From Parelaphostrongylus tenuis (Eukaryota > Nematoda > Chromadorea > Rhabditida > Metastrongylidae): a stretch of 64,000 bases of DNA. Under the pieces are notes generated by a model that worked only from the letters and a program-made list of their open reading frames with translations, did no database searches and was not told the origin of the DNA. This document shows, piece by piece, positions 9,990 to 21,627 of this stretch (positions are counted from its first letter, which is position 1; every line of letters starts with the position of its first letter). The stretch lies in NCBI GenBank assembly GCA_019055375.1, contig JAHQIW010001246.1, positions 62,001 through 126,000 on the forward strand, written 5' to 3'. The translations under genes were made by a program, and so were the position numbers.

Positions 9990-12480
9990 TACACGTGGAG
10001 ATGATAAGAATATTAGGGTTACGATCTAACGTGGATGTTCGATTTATGTCTTGATTGGTATGACTGTTCCGATTTGCAATAGAAAAACTATGTATTTGGG
10101 CAGGATTGAAATTTTGAGACTGCTTTGCATCAGCAAGATTGTTCACCCCAAACGAAGCAATTTTTGCAAATCAAGTTGACGAGAACATTTGATTACATTG
10201 GCTCACTATCTAGCTGGAATGTGCTACATTTTCTGTCACCAGCTATAACACAAGGGACCTCCCAAAAACTCACTAAACCTTCCATCCTCTAAAGACCGGA
10301 AAATTGTTGGTGGGCTTGTTCTGATACCAGTATATACCGCTCAGTCTACATAGAAACGCTCAAACACGGCTATCCCAGAGTGCCAGGGAGAATGAACTTG
10401 CACATTCAACAATAGTCATCAGGAAAACAAATGCAAAGTGTCATTCAACTCCCGGGAGCAGACGTAAAGGCGCGGAAATATCTTGTGCGACGTTTCGGTG
10501 GTAATTTCGAGGAAGAAACTGGACATAAGAAATGATGCGATCCTCACAGTAGATGTGAAACGAGCCATATATAAAGGAAAATGTCCTACTTCGGTTTTGG
10601 TTACCGCATAGATCTGTCCAAATATGATTAATTATCATTACTTCAAGCTCCTTCCAGCGCTTTACTCAATGATGTCGTCCAAAATTAGAATCATTAGTAT
10701 ATCTGGTCTTGCAGATTCACGATTTCTCGAGCTCGTTTAGAACTGCAAGTGACTATACCGTACGGAAAGCCTAATGTTTATTTCGTAGAAGGTTAGCTAT
10801 GTTTTGCAAAACACTTACTTTTTCCAGTTTCACAATCTATCGCCCTATTAGCATCGTTAGCTTTTTGCGCGACAAGTCCTCTTATACATTATGTGCGTTT
10901 CGACACTTTCCCACCCAGTCCGGTCCCCAACATCGCCATCTCGGACGATCTATACAAATTCACATGCAGGTTCGGCCAGTGTTTGAAGATTTTTGACCTT
11001 TTCTACGAATGCCGCTGAAGAATAATGAGGTTGATTCTCATAAGAATACTATCCGTGTTTAGGACGTTCTCAGATAAGCCGAATAAAATAAGCTAAATGC
11101 TTACAACTATGGATTTTCCGGCCCTGAAGTGATGTGGTCGAACGGGATGCTGTTAAAGCAAAGACATGCAAGCATTGTCACGCTTTTTTTCCATTTTCAA
11201 GTCTTTGAGGGTGAAAAATTGATCGTATGTAGTTATTGCCTGAATTGCTGCCGTGGTTGATTCCGAGGTAGTTTTTGTATGAAGATCCTCGATATAAAAC
11301 TTGTCTAGAACTAAGTTTACAACGATTTTGATCGGTTTCGAATGTTTCTTGTTCAAGAAAATCCAATTGATGCGTTTTGAGACTTCAAACTTAGTGCAAT
11401 TTCCAGGACTGATTATCAGTCAACCGATGCACTGATCGAATAATACAGTGTTTTCATGTCAAGCACAACCAAGGTTGTTGAAAATAATGTCTCTTGAGTA
11501 CAGTATAGATACAGCATCATAATTAGACCACTTTATTTAATTATATTCTACTGCGCTCAGTGACCATCATTATCAACAACCATAGATCGCTTAACGGGAA
11601 AATATGTTAAAACTGGGCTTCAATCAGCAGCGACATCAATCAGCGCTTGAGGACAATCATTAAAGTCAAGAAGTGACTAGGAGTTCATGAACGTGGAGCT
11701 ATTCAAGGGCTAATGTTACATGACAACTCTCGATCACTCGTTGTACAGTTATAGCTGAAAAACTGAAATAAATTGCCGTACCAGCAGCAATTATATCGGA
11801 CACTCGATAGTCAACTACCACTTTTTTCAAGCATCTGAGGATGAAACGAGATTCTTTTTATTTATTTTTATTTAACCGCTTTTAGCGGTGGTATAATGTT
11901 ACAAATATATAGCCATTGATGTAGAGTGATGCGCAAAACTTTCGCGTCAGGCGGGACTAGAACCCGCGCCTCACTCTTCCCGGGAAGGCGTGCTCTATCA
12001 GTTACACTACTGACGCCCATTTTGCACATCGCTCTTTCTACTCTACAGCGTGCCTATCTGTCGTCAGTAGTGTAACGGAGAGAGCACGCATTCCCGGAAA
12101 GAGTGAGGTGCGGGTTCTAGTCCCGCCTGACGCGAAAGTTTTGCGCATCACTCTACATCAATGGGTATATATTTGTAACATTATACCATCGCTAAAAGCG
12201 GTTAAATATAAAGAATCCCGTTTTATGCTTAGATGCTACAAATATTGCAAACCGTTACACTACTAACGCGAAAGTTTTGCACATCACTCTACATCAATGG
12301 ATATACATCTGAGGCTACTAATCTCCCAAATAAGTCATGTACTAATTTGGCCACCCTTAAGAGATGGAAGGCTTGATGAGGATATGGAGTGAGATCGAAA
12401 GACAGAACTTGTATGTATTGGAGCAAGACACCTATAAGTGCTACGCTAGCTCATATCGGTATGGATAACGAAACACCTAA
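9990..12480 (+). repeat. Segmental duplication SD2, left copy
   Basis: Direct match by eye to 29,110-31,110: shared order of patches such as CTCGATTGGTATGA-like, GGAAGAAACTG, CATTGATGTCGT-like, TCTGGTCTTG, TCGCCATATTAGCAT-like, and CATCTGAGGAT. Contains no supported gene. It is interrupted by a SINE complex (11,843-12,304) absent from the right copy. Confidence 0.65.
11843..12304. mobile_element. Head-to-head palindromic tRNA-SINE insertion (family T)
   Basis: Two family T copies face each other: minus 11,850-12,015 and plus about 12,057-12,230, forming arms of roughly 180 bp around a 40-bp centre, followed by a third truncated piece (12,249-12,304). Each core has a tRNA-like head with TAGTGTAAC and GGGTTCTAGTCCCGCC and a tail with GCGGTTAAATA. 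Flanks GCATCTGAGGAT (11,831-11,842) and ACATCTGAGGCT (12,305-12,316) look like a target-site duplication; the paralogous locus at 30,921-30,932 has one uninterrupted copy. The acceptor-stem region extends into a helix (GATGTGCAAAA upstream with TTTTGCGCATC downstream). Confidence 0.75.
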
Positions 12481-12504
12481 CAAATCACAGCTGTTTATAA
12501 TTTG

Positions 12505-12790
12505 TAAAGGACGCCGTAGCCGAGTGGTTGTGATGCTTGTCGCTATGCACGTGGAGCCCGGGTCCACCGCCCATCTCTCTCTCTGGCAGCCAACAACAAC
12601 GCCGCATGGAACAGCGCAGCCAGACTATCCACGAGATTGCAAGGAGATTCGCTCAACCAGTATTTTGCGCTGTTCAAAAAGAAGACAAAAAAGATGTGAA
12701 TGCTAGAAACACTGAAATCTTCACAGTGAAAAAACACTGTGATGATGGATCAAATAAAGTGCTAAGAAGTACGGCGTATATACACGCCCA
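12505..12790 (+). repeat. tRNA-derived SINE, family S, copy 1
   Basis: Head GACGCCGTAGCCGAGTGGTT resembles a tRNA-Ser-type A-box region, with a B-box-like GAGCCCGGGTCCACC further on. The body matches the minus-strand copy 14,030-13,745 (shared AGATTGC, CTCAACCAGTAT, GAATGCTAGAA patches). The 105- and 110-codon frames here are by-products of the repeat. Confidence 0.65.
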
Positions 12791-12792
12791 CG

Positions 12793-12795
<3 letters not shown>

Positions 12796-12843
<48 letters not shown>

Positions 12844-12853
12844 TATATATATT
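12796..12853. repeat. (TA)n microsatellite
   Basis: Nearly uninterrupted alternating TA for about 50 bases, directly flanking a SINE copy on its right. Confidence 0.95.
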
Positions 12854-13140
12854 AAAGCTCTGGCGTTGATCAATCCCTGAGGGATGCGCCATGCATTCGA
12901 TTTCAATTTTTGACTTCGTTTGAGGTGATTGAATGCATATCTGGCCTTTACAATGACTCGCGGTGGCCTCCCGCTGAACGGAGTCAGCGCTGCCTATCCT
13001 CTCTAACAAGTCTGAGACCTGCCTGGTACCAATTTGCCTACCCTGGAGGGATGGATGGCTTGGTGAGCCATGAGCGCGAGATAGAACCATTGACCTCGTG
13101 TGCGACGCAGAGCACCTATAACCACTGCGCCACATGCGCT
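12854..13140 (-). repeat. tRNA-derived SINE, family C, copy 2 (young)
   Basis: Almost identical by eye to the copy at 28,301-28,603, and flanked on both sides by TA repeats, as if inserted into a TA tract that was duplicated. Head read on the minus strand has TGGCGCAGTGGTTATAG and a B-box-like TGGTTCTATCTCGCGC. Confidence 0.85.
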
Positions 13141-13172
13141 CTATATATATATATGTATATATATATATATAC
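13141..13172. repeat. (TA)n microsatellite
   Basis: TA-rich tract immediately after the SINE; pairs with 12,796-12,853 as the flanking duplication. Confidence 0.9.
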
Positions 13173-13744
13173 AAGCTACTGGTGTATATATAATCTGAAT
13201 TCTCTAGTTTATCGCTTTTATAGTAATGTCATAATGTTACAGCCACACTATATTAAAGAATGATGAACGGTATGGGAAAAAGCACAAAATCTCCGAAAAT
13301 TTTAGTGTTTTCCATTCACTTGACTGATAATAAATCATTACTTTACGTAAACTCTAGGAAAATAGTGTTTCTGACAGGTTATCTTTTGCGATTCAAGACA
13401 GTCATAGACTCACATTGAGCAACTTACTTTATCGTGATTGTTTGGAACATTTTAAGTTGTATCCTGGCCTAGAGTTAGATGAAAAGAACTACAGCAAAAG
13501 AACGCGGAATTCAATTCTAAAATTAAGATTATTTTTAGAAATTGAGAGTACACTTGCGAAGCGAAAGATCGATAGACTTCACATTCAACACATTTGCAGA
13601 AACAAGAGCTTTTATTCAAGGACGGACAAGGAATCATTTTGCCCTTTATGAACAGATTTGCATCCATTTTCCTTTGATGGCCAGTTCTTGAATACAAGTA
13701 ATTTCTGTTGCAATTTTTCTAACCATGCGATACACATATTGAGA

Positions 13745-14030
13745 ACTCTTACATTCTATACTTTTTGGCAGTGTATCTAATCCGCATTCACAGTGCGGTT
13801 TTTTCATTGTGCAGATCCCAGTGCTTCTAGCATTCAATTCCTTTATTAGTTTCCTTCTTGAACAACGTGGGATACTGGTTGAGTGCGCCTCCACGCAATC
13901 TCGAAGATATCCTAACTGTGGCGCTTCATAGAGCGTTCGTTGTTGACTGTCGGAGGGATGCAGGGGGTGCGGATCGGCCCTACGCGCGCCACGACGAACA
14001 TCGTAACCACTCGGTCGCGGCGCTCTCATT
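13745..14030 (-). repeat. tRNA-derived SINE, family S, copy 2
   Basis: Reverse-strand copy of the 12,505-12,790 element; head reads GCCGCGACCGAGTGGTTACG. The open 127-codon minus frame is repeat-derived. Confidence 0.6.
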
Positions 14031-14518
14031 CAAAAGCCGCATTCCGTAACAGAATTTTGAGAAAGAAATCCGCTTATCGGACACGTTTATTCAAAAACGA
14101 GAAAGCCTATTGCTGGTGGAAGAAATCTACGGTTAAGATGATTACCGACAAAGAGATATAGAGATGCCTCACGGTAACTTGACACAAAGTTTGGCACTTA
14201 GAAATATTTTCTGCTTGTCAGAGAATGGATCATAAATCAGCAATAAGACTTGTACGTGCGTAATGGAGACGTCATGATGCAGATGTCTACTTCATAGTAA
14301 CTCACGTACACTGAACGTACGTTCGGCACTGTGTTTTTATGTTGCGAAATGTTTTCGTTTCTTTATGCGGTGCACTCAAAAGCACCAGTGTAGGCAAGCG
14401 GAGGAGAGTAAATGTGGTCGTCTAGATGCTAGACAAACATGGCTCTTATAGAACATTGTAAAAAAAAAACTAATTTTTTATCGTAGAGAATGTGCAAACA
14501 CATGATAGCGTAATCCAC

Positions 14519-14674
14519 ATAACTTTGTTCTTCATAGTAAGACTAACACTACATACGCCCAGGCTCTGAAGAAGGCGTGTCGCCGAAACGTCAGCCGAAT
14601 TTCTACAACTACTTTACCAACCTCGCGCCAGCTAATCAAGATAAGTTTTCTCGATTTTCATATAACTTTGTTCT
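14519..14674 (+). mobile_element. Short PLE tail insertion with target-site duplication
   Basis: A 130-bp insert (14,532-14,661) is flanked by a perfect 13-bp direct repeat ATAACTTTGTTCT at 14,519-14,531 and 14,662-14,674. Its core (about 14,537-14,648) matches the last 100 bp of the PLE ending at 36,990: the hammerhead region, then patches CTACTTTACCAACC and CGCGCCAGCTAATC. Only the 3' tail is present, so this is either an extreme 5' truncation or an independent small ribozyme-bearing unit. Confidence 0.75.
14562..14596 (+). ncRNA. Hammerhead ribozyme, PLE type, complete core
   Basis: CTGAAGA (14,566-14,572; position 7 is tolerant), stem II GGCG/CGCC with loop TGT (plus one unpaired or A-C A), GAAA (14,585-14,588), a two-pair stem III with no loop (ACGT, self-complementary, so probably acting as a dimer), C17 at 14,592, and a perfect 4-bp stem I (GGCT 14,562-14,565 with AGCC 14,593-14,596). 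All catalytic positions are kept. Confidence 0.65.
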
Positions 14675-15684
14675 AGTTCTCTTCTTTTTTTCGCGGACTT
14701 CTCTTCTAAAAATATGACGCTCTTGCAAATAATCATTGGAAAATGAAAAAAGTCAGCATAGCACATACCGTTGAGTACATGAATTCCAATTTTGTTCAGA
14801 AATGCCTGTTATTTCGTCTCCAATGGCTGTGATAAGTCATGATTATTGTGTGAAATTTGTAGATAGCGGATAAAGAATAAAAAGGCACGGTATTGATCAA
14901 TTATCGAAGGATTTTCTAGGTCTTCCCTTTTTTTAACGTATGCAGGCATGAATAAACGCCTTTCGCCCTACACAAAGGCTAGCGGTGACGTACTGCATTA
15001 AATCAGTGATATAAATCTCCAGTCAAGTTAGGTATTAATTTGGCCACTCTGAAAAGATGGAAGGCTTGATGAGGTTAGTATTTAAGATTGATAGTATAAG
15101 TTGCATGTATTGTAGGACACCAATAACCATTGTGCTACGCGCACCTGGTTGATATATGCTGACACAGAACATAACGAAAAAAGTCTACCTGAAGTGCATA
15201 AGAAGCATCAAATAGTGACAGAAGTTTGGTTGGATGGTAGATATACCAATTAGACCGATGTACCAGAACTTAGCACTTAGTGCAGTGGGGCTTTTTCTAA
15301 GCACCAGATAGCACTTAGTTATCACTTAATGCAATCAAAATGCTCGCTTATGTACGATCAACGAGGAACCTTTCGTCGTTGTCACAAAGCATATTCTCAG
15401 AACTGCCTTGAATCTCTCATAGAAATAGTAACCGCGTGCGCTTGACTGATACAAAAAGATTTCCAGCCTTCTTTGCGAATGTCGTTGAACATAAGCCAAA
15501 GCTACTTGACTATGTAACTGAAGTACTATCAGATAACGAACAACCTAACAAATAACAGCTGTTGAAAGTTGGCTTTGAAGAAGCCGTGGCTTCAAAAATA
15601 TCGGCATTTTTAGCTCAGTTTGAAAACCATACAGATCCTAACAAGTACTAGTTATCAAAGCACATTATCTGGTCAAAACTGTTA

Positions 15685-16010
15685 CCTTGTCGCCACACCG
15701 TTTGCCCGGGAATGGCAGTCCAAAATTTCATGTTTGCGGAACAACCACGAGTGGATGGCCGGACACCCTTAGCACTTTGTGGACTGGGTTCAAACCTCTA
15801 CAGGCGAGACGTGGGTTCAATTGCGGGTGGACATTCAACCATTTCAACACGAAGATGCACCGTATCGCAGGCGGGCTGAAGAATCGTTCACACTTCTGCA
15901 TAAAATGAGACCGGCAACGCATAGCACCATGCGGCTCTGTTAGCTTGCAGAATGTTCATGCACCGCCAGCCTTAAGAAGAGCATTAAGATCGATCTCCAA
16001 AATGAGTGCA
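15685..16010 (+). repeat. Module M, copy 1
   Basis: Begins GTCGCCACACCG and continues through a GAATGGCA..CCAAAA patch, a CACGAGTGGATGGCC patch and an ATGCACCGTATCGCAGG patch. The same order is seen at 20,285, 21,085, 31,615, 37,390, 43,395 and 44,370, always on the plus strand. Confidence 0.55.
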
Positions 16011-16989
16011 TTGAGATGTGGATGCAGACAAGAACGTGTCGGCGCGTCCATTCTGTCCGTTTCCAACGATGTCCTGTGCAACGCAACGGTTGCGTCACAT
16101 AGCAATATCGTAGGCAAAAGCTCCCAGCGTGCTGGGTGCTGGGGTTGGCATTTTGCTGGTTTAGCCATTGTGGTTCGCTGTAAATTGGCATCAGTCTAAG
16201 CCATGCCTTTCTTTGATCATTACCACGGTGAACAGTTGTCGGCCTTTCTGGACGAGAGCTGATTAGCCACCGTGTGGCTGGTTGATATTAACAGGATTGC
16301 AATTCCTAGTATTGGTATGCTCTTAGTTGTTCTTCTGAATGTAAACGTCAGACTTCTCAGTTCAGGGAAATTCCGGTGGGAGATGAACCACCCACTTTAA
16401 CTTGCTGTCCATCACACATAAACACCTCTTTGCCACGACTGAAGTAGTAAGACTTTGGAAGGATTTTTTCATCTGTTCGGTAAAACCCTGTTCAAGACGT
16501 AAAAGATGCTTTTGAAAAGATATCTACCTATCAGACAATTGTCGATGAGTAAAGTTGTCTCTGTAGTACTTTTACACTAAATTTCACCACTGAACCATGC
16601 ATTGACTAAGACAAGATGGCAAGTAACTGAAGAGATTTACACAGATGTAACTAGGTAGACATATATACTTTGGAGCGATTCGGCATTCACACAGTACGTG
16701 TTCATCAAGGTAGACCTCTTTATAGAAGATTACGTTCACGGACGACTTGATATCTGTGTGCTCAAAAATACATACATTGCAACTTTTCCTGAACTGTTAA
16801 TGATAGCACGTTACATCGTCGCTTGTGTTAACAAAAATTTCTCATGTTCGCAGCTTCCAATATTTTAATGAAATTGCGAAATGGGTAAAGCATCTATCGT
16901 GGACATCATAATATTGACCATTCTATATTTCAATTCCGCCCATCGGGAAATCTTTAGCTATTCGTCCTTCAAATGTCAATGATATTCAT

Positions 16990-17220
16990 ACACTGATGTA
17001 AAGTGATGTGTAGAAACTTCGCACCAGGCAAAACTCGAACCCAAATCTCACTCTATCCGGGAGCGCGTACTCTAACCCGTTGCACTATTGTGCTCATTTT
17101 GCACACCACTTTTTCTATGCTACAGAGCATCTATCTTTCAGTCGCCAGCCGTCAACGGCCTGGCCCGCGTAGTCTGTCTCGACACCGCTAGAAGCGGTTA
17201 AATAAAAAGAATTCCGTTTG
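16990..17220 (-). repeat. tRNA-derived SINE, family T, head-to-head remnant
   Basis: Minus-strand tRNA-like core (B-box side reads CAAAACTCGAACCC on plus) followed by a plus-strand tail CGCTAGAAGCGGTTAAATAAA, i.e. the same inverted arrangement as the 11.8-12.3 kb complex. The paralogous SD3 copy near 32,535 lacks it. Confidence 0.6.
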
Positions 17221-18800
17221 TCATTCACACAAACAATGAAAGAAGAGCGAAATCATCGAGTGCAAAGCGCTCTTATTCAGATCGAGTAGCACAGCTAATA
17301 ATGACTGAGTATATCATGAAATAAGAAGATAGGCGTAAAACTGTTTTGATCCCTTCTTCCAACGCTCGCTTACAATTAACTGGGAGCTTCATTGCTCGAT
17401 TAGCTCCAAGATTACAAGGAGAATAGTCTAGACCAGCATTTAATGAGTTTCATTAAAAAGAAAAAATTCTCCAGCAGCAGTCGAGGCAGCACTCAAAGTG
17501 TTTGAAGATCTGAGGAGGACCACGGCGAGTAAGATTTGAAGAAGGTACTGGATCAATACAGAAAACTGTGATAACGGATAAGGTGAAAAAGATATGAAAG
17601 TTAGCAGATGAGAAAAACTGCTATTTATCATGGAGAATGTATGATCACCTAGTAATATAACAATGGGACTGTAGAGAAAAATTTCTCTTATAGTACTCCA
17701 AGTTTCCAACCCCTCAAGCACTTCCATTAATTTGTAATTGAGCTCAAAAATCCATTAAAAGTTATCAAGAAGGTAGCATCGAACATTTGTGAAATTCAAT
17801 TCCAGCACTAATTGACTGTAATTTTGCTTGCTATCGCTATGTTAGATGATGATTATCTTGTGAAATTGCTGGTAGAGTATATGGAATGAATGGTCTAGCT
17901 TTGATCGATCCCCGAGGTTGTATCACTCAAATCATTTCGTCGACCATCGCAGAAGTAGGTAAATGTTTGCTTGCCCAAAATAATGATTCTTGCTGGTCTA
18001 CATATCATGTGTCAAGGCCTCCTTACTATCATCCATACAAGCCAGGTCCCGATTTCGCATGCGACGGTGGAGGGGAGGCTTGATGAACTTCAAGTGTGAG
18101 ACTGAACCAGTACGCGTGATATCAGAAAAAACGGCAGCGTTTCAACCCCTCGGAGTGATTTGTTAGAGAATATAACAAAACGAGTCTACGTAAAATTCAT
18201 GAAAAGCTCCAAATTCTAATAGCAGTTTGACTGGAGTTGTTTTGTCTTCTTCATATATAAGATAGCTCAAAAGCTTAGAGCTGCGTAGACAAGCACAGAA
18301 AATGCGTAGAAATGCTAAAAACGAAGCCGAAACACACTGAAAAATCAAAGTAGTGGACGGAGTTGCGGTAGAAAGGACAGTGTTATTGTCGGGTGTGGGA
18401 TAAAATGGCCGATATCAGTCGGTTCGAGTTCATAGCACACGCTGCGAAAAATCAGACACTACCGCTAAGTGAAGACGACAGATACGTAAGAAATATGGTA
18501 AATGGAGTCCACGCGAATTTAAGCGCCATTTAGTGCAGCTACTACACAAAGATTGTATAAGAAATATAAGTAACTGATTGTTGTTTGCTACCTAATTCAT
18601 AGCTAGCTCACTATTCTCTCGAAAACTATGTTCTGCCATACTTATTCTTAATTTTTATTTTTTTATGAATAATGTATTTGCTTGCCTTTTATACTGTGCT
18701 TGACGTCATTCCAAAGCTCGTAATTTGAAGATTCCAAATATGTGAACCATTTCATTCTCTACAACTGAATAAATTTTTTTCATACTCTTGAATCAGTACA

Positions 18801-19440
18801 GGGTCTTTATTGTATCTTCGATTGGTAAAGCGCTTTCCTGCCAAGGTATGCTAAGGAAACCCGAAATGATGGTAATCACTTGATGCAGCATTTGGGCAGT
18901 ACGGTGAATGAAGTCAACGTTGCCACACCAGTTTTTCAATCTTTTGCAGTTTCAGACGTTAATATGTGGACGACTGTTGTCTTGACGCCGCTTCGATAAA
19001 GGTGTCGCAGTCGGTTTTGACGTGTTGGTGTCGCCTTCACGAAACTTTTTCAAGCACATTTGCGTAGTTCGTAGATCAGCCGCTTTGTGCTTAAGTGCTC
19101 CACATCAGTCTTGTGTCGCTTCGGTGACTGGATGATCCGATCTGAACGTTCAAGAGACCTTCACGACTAAAGGTTTAAAGTGTTTATTCTGAAATGAAAG
19201 AAAATCTCCGTACAGTTATAGAAACTAATGGATTACATACTTAGAATCTCAAAAGTAGAAACTATCGAATGGCATAAGATATGATGAAAGAATAACGAAA
19301 GATATTTATTCTAAGTGAATAAAATAGCAGAAAATACTGCAGAACTTTGTTTCCAACCTAATATTTGCCGCGAGCAAGCCATTTGGCTGAAATTATCACT
19401 GACAGAACAGAAACTTTAAAATCTATTGACGTACTAGCAT
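18801..19440. other. No supported gene; weak minus-strand frame
   Basis: A broken minus frame (about 19,160-18,960) contains TPTRQNRLRHLYRSGVKTTV after one stop. I do not recognise it, and no splice signal or second copy supports it. Confidence 0.2.
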
Positions 19441-20450
19441 TGTTGGTTTTTTTCGCATGACCAGTCGTCGCATATATTGTGCAATTCGCAACAGTTTATC
19501 TATTCAGCTCATTGTTTATCATCTATCACAGACAATACCATGGAGTTCCTATAAGAGTTCGGCTATTGTTAAGGTTCTTCACCTCTTTACAAATATATTG
19601 AACAGATACCAAGTCAATTCTCTTCAGAAACCTAGGCTGTTTGAAGTGCCCCAGATTAGCATCGAATGAAGTGAATAGATTGTACACATGTTTGAGGTCG
19701 ATTTCCTGTTCGCATGTGGAGCGGTCAAAGTGGTTTCATACGCCTTTGTGGCGCTTGTTTTCTCGTTTTGAAATCTTTGAAAAAAAATTTCGTCATGAGT
19801 ACCTGTTGCTTACATCGCTGCTGTGTGGTGACTCAAAGCTCAACTTTTGCTTATCACTTTGCGATGTAATACTTTTTTCTGATGCTAGATTTACAACGAT
19901 TTCAATCGGAATAACATGCCTTTCAAAGTAAAAGAATTCAATCCATTTGTTCGGAGGCTTCAGATTCTTAAACGATTGAGGACGATCATCAAAGATGATT
20001 GCGACTCCAAGTTTCAAAACTACTGAAGCTAGTCAAAAACTACTGTTACACCTCGTTCTTTGATTAACATTGCAGAAGTAGAATTTTTTGTCTTACAAAT
20101 ACCATTCACATTGGACTCACGCCAACCAGCTGCTATTTTTCCACGTTTCTCAATCCTACTCGCTAACGAAATAACTCAAAACGATGCCACGAATTGCCTT
20201 TGGCAGCTCTGACGTTGTATATTCGTCGAGAGAAACGTAAAAATCCATACAGTGTGGAGCTTGCTAGCACTTTCTCCACAAGGCTTATCAACGTTTGCCA
20301 CCACACCGGATAACCCTGAATGGCATTCCGAAAAATTTAAGTTTCTGGAGCAGCGCCATTTGACCTTCAATCAGTGCGACGATAAAGCGTATTAAGTGCA
20401 GGTCCATAATTTATAGTTTCGAATTCACATAAGGTTCGGTTACGGTCTGA
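19440..20450 (+). repeat. Segmental duplication SD5, left copy
   Basis: Matches 42,550-43,690 in direct orientation (shared patches ATTAGCATCGAATGAAGTGA-like, GAGCGGTCAAAG, TTTACAACGATTT, GATCATC.AA). Parts are also alike at 10,850-11,400 and 29,930-30,480, so SD2 and SD5 derive from a common older unit. Confidence 0.55.
20285..20400 (+). repeat. Module M, truncated copy
   Basis: Starts GCCACCACACCGGATAACCC and keeps the GAATGGCATTCCGAAAA patch; the rest is lost. Confidence 0.45.
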
Positions 20451-21340
20451 GAATTTCTACCTTCGATACGAATGTCGAACTCTGATTGAGTCGATCATCA
20501 TGAGAATTTTGATCGTGCATAGGGCGCTCTTGGACAAGCGTCGAATGAAGTGAGCTGATTGCATACTCGGATTGAAAAAACCGATCCTGAGTGATGTGAG
20601 GCTCAGTTCGCGCGAAGCGATCTCAGAGCAGTGCCTTGCACGCACTCGTTACACTTGTTTCTCTCGCTCTGAAATCTTTGAGAAAAAAAATTTCATTGCG
20701 TGTATTTGTTTCTCACATAACTGCTGTATGCTGACTTCAAAGCTCAATTTTATGACCATTTGCGATTGAAGCTTTTCTCTTATACTACGATTTACAACGA
20801 TCTCATTCAAATGACATCATTTTAAGGTAGGAAATCAACCGATCTGTGCAAAGATTTCGAACATGGGCATGAATCAGGAGCAGCATCTGTCAAAGCTGTT
20901 CCCAAAACTACTCTTGTACGACAACATTCGATTACTCTTCGGACAATTGACATTGTAAAGTGTGGAATAGTCTTCGCTAGGAAATCCTACTCACCCGCAA
21001 TCACATCACTACCTCCCCAGCCTAACTAACACTTGTCCAAGTGCCTAAGTGACCACCGGTTGTCACGATAACCAAGAAACGGGGATCCTGGTCCCTCTCC
21101 GGATAACCAGGATTGGCATTGCAAAAGTATCCGGTTGCGATAGGATCACAAAACAAAGGGCACGCACCTCGAGTACCTCTAGACACAAGATGGTTGCCAA
21201 CGGTACTTGCTTTCCAGAATCTGCCGCCAAGATGATGCAACCTATCTCACACGGGTCGCCGACATTGTCGTCACCGATGATCTCTGATGGGTGTATGTCC
21301 AAGTGCTTATTTAATATATTTACTATATCGATGTATTGAA

Positions 21341-21627
21341 GCGCGAGTGGTGCAGTGGTTAGAGTTGCTCTGTGTCACATACAAAGTCGATGGTTCGATC
21401 TCGCGCTCATGGTTCACCAAACCTTTCATCCCTCTAAGGTCGGTGAATTGGTACCAGACTAGTCTTCAGATTTGTCTGTGAGGATGAACAGCACTCAGTC
21501 GATACAGCGGGAGGTTCCGCGCGTGTCATTGTGAAGGCCAGATATGCTTTCAATCACCTCAAACAAAGTTAAAACTGAAGACGAATACATACCGCATCCA
21601 TCAGGATTGATCAGCGCCAAGGGCTTT
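21341..21627 (+). repeat. tRNA-derived SINE, family C, copy 4
   Basis: Head GCGCGAGTGGTGCAGTGGTT and B-box-like GGTTCGATCTCGCGC. Flanked by ATCGATGTATT on the left (about 21,328) and ATCAATGTATT on the right (about 21,635), a target-site duplication. The third SD4 copy has the unoccupied CTATATCAATGTAATGG near 44,697. Confidence 0.75.

Larger units (their letters stand above)
15030..18800 (+). repeat. Segmental duplication SD3, left copy
   Basis: Direct match to 30,940-34,200, colinear over about 3.3-3.8 kb by eye, with a further truncated copy at 41,760-42,500 and a short piece at 12,320-12,480. No supported gene. Differences include a family T SINE here (16,990-17,220) and an RTE fragment in the other copy. 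Confidence 0.7.

Noticed and set aside
12674..13174. 166-codon minus ORF
   Set aside because: Runs through TA repeats and a family C SINE; a nearly identical frame appears in the copy at 28,126-28,596.
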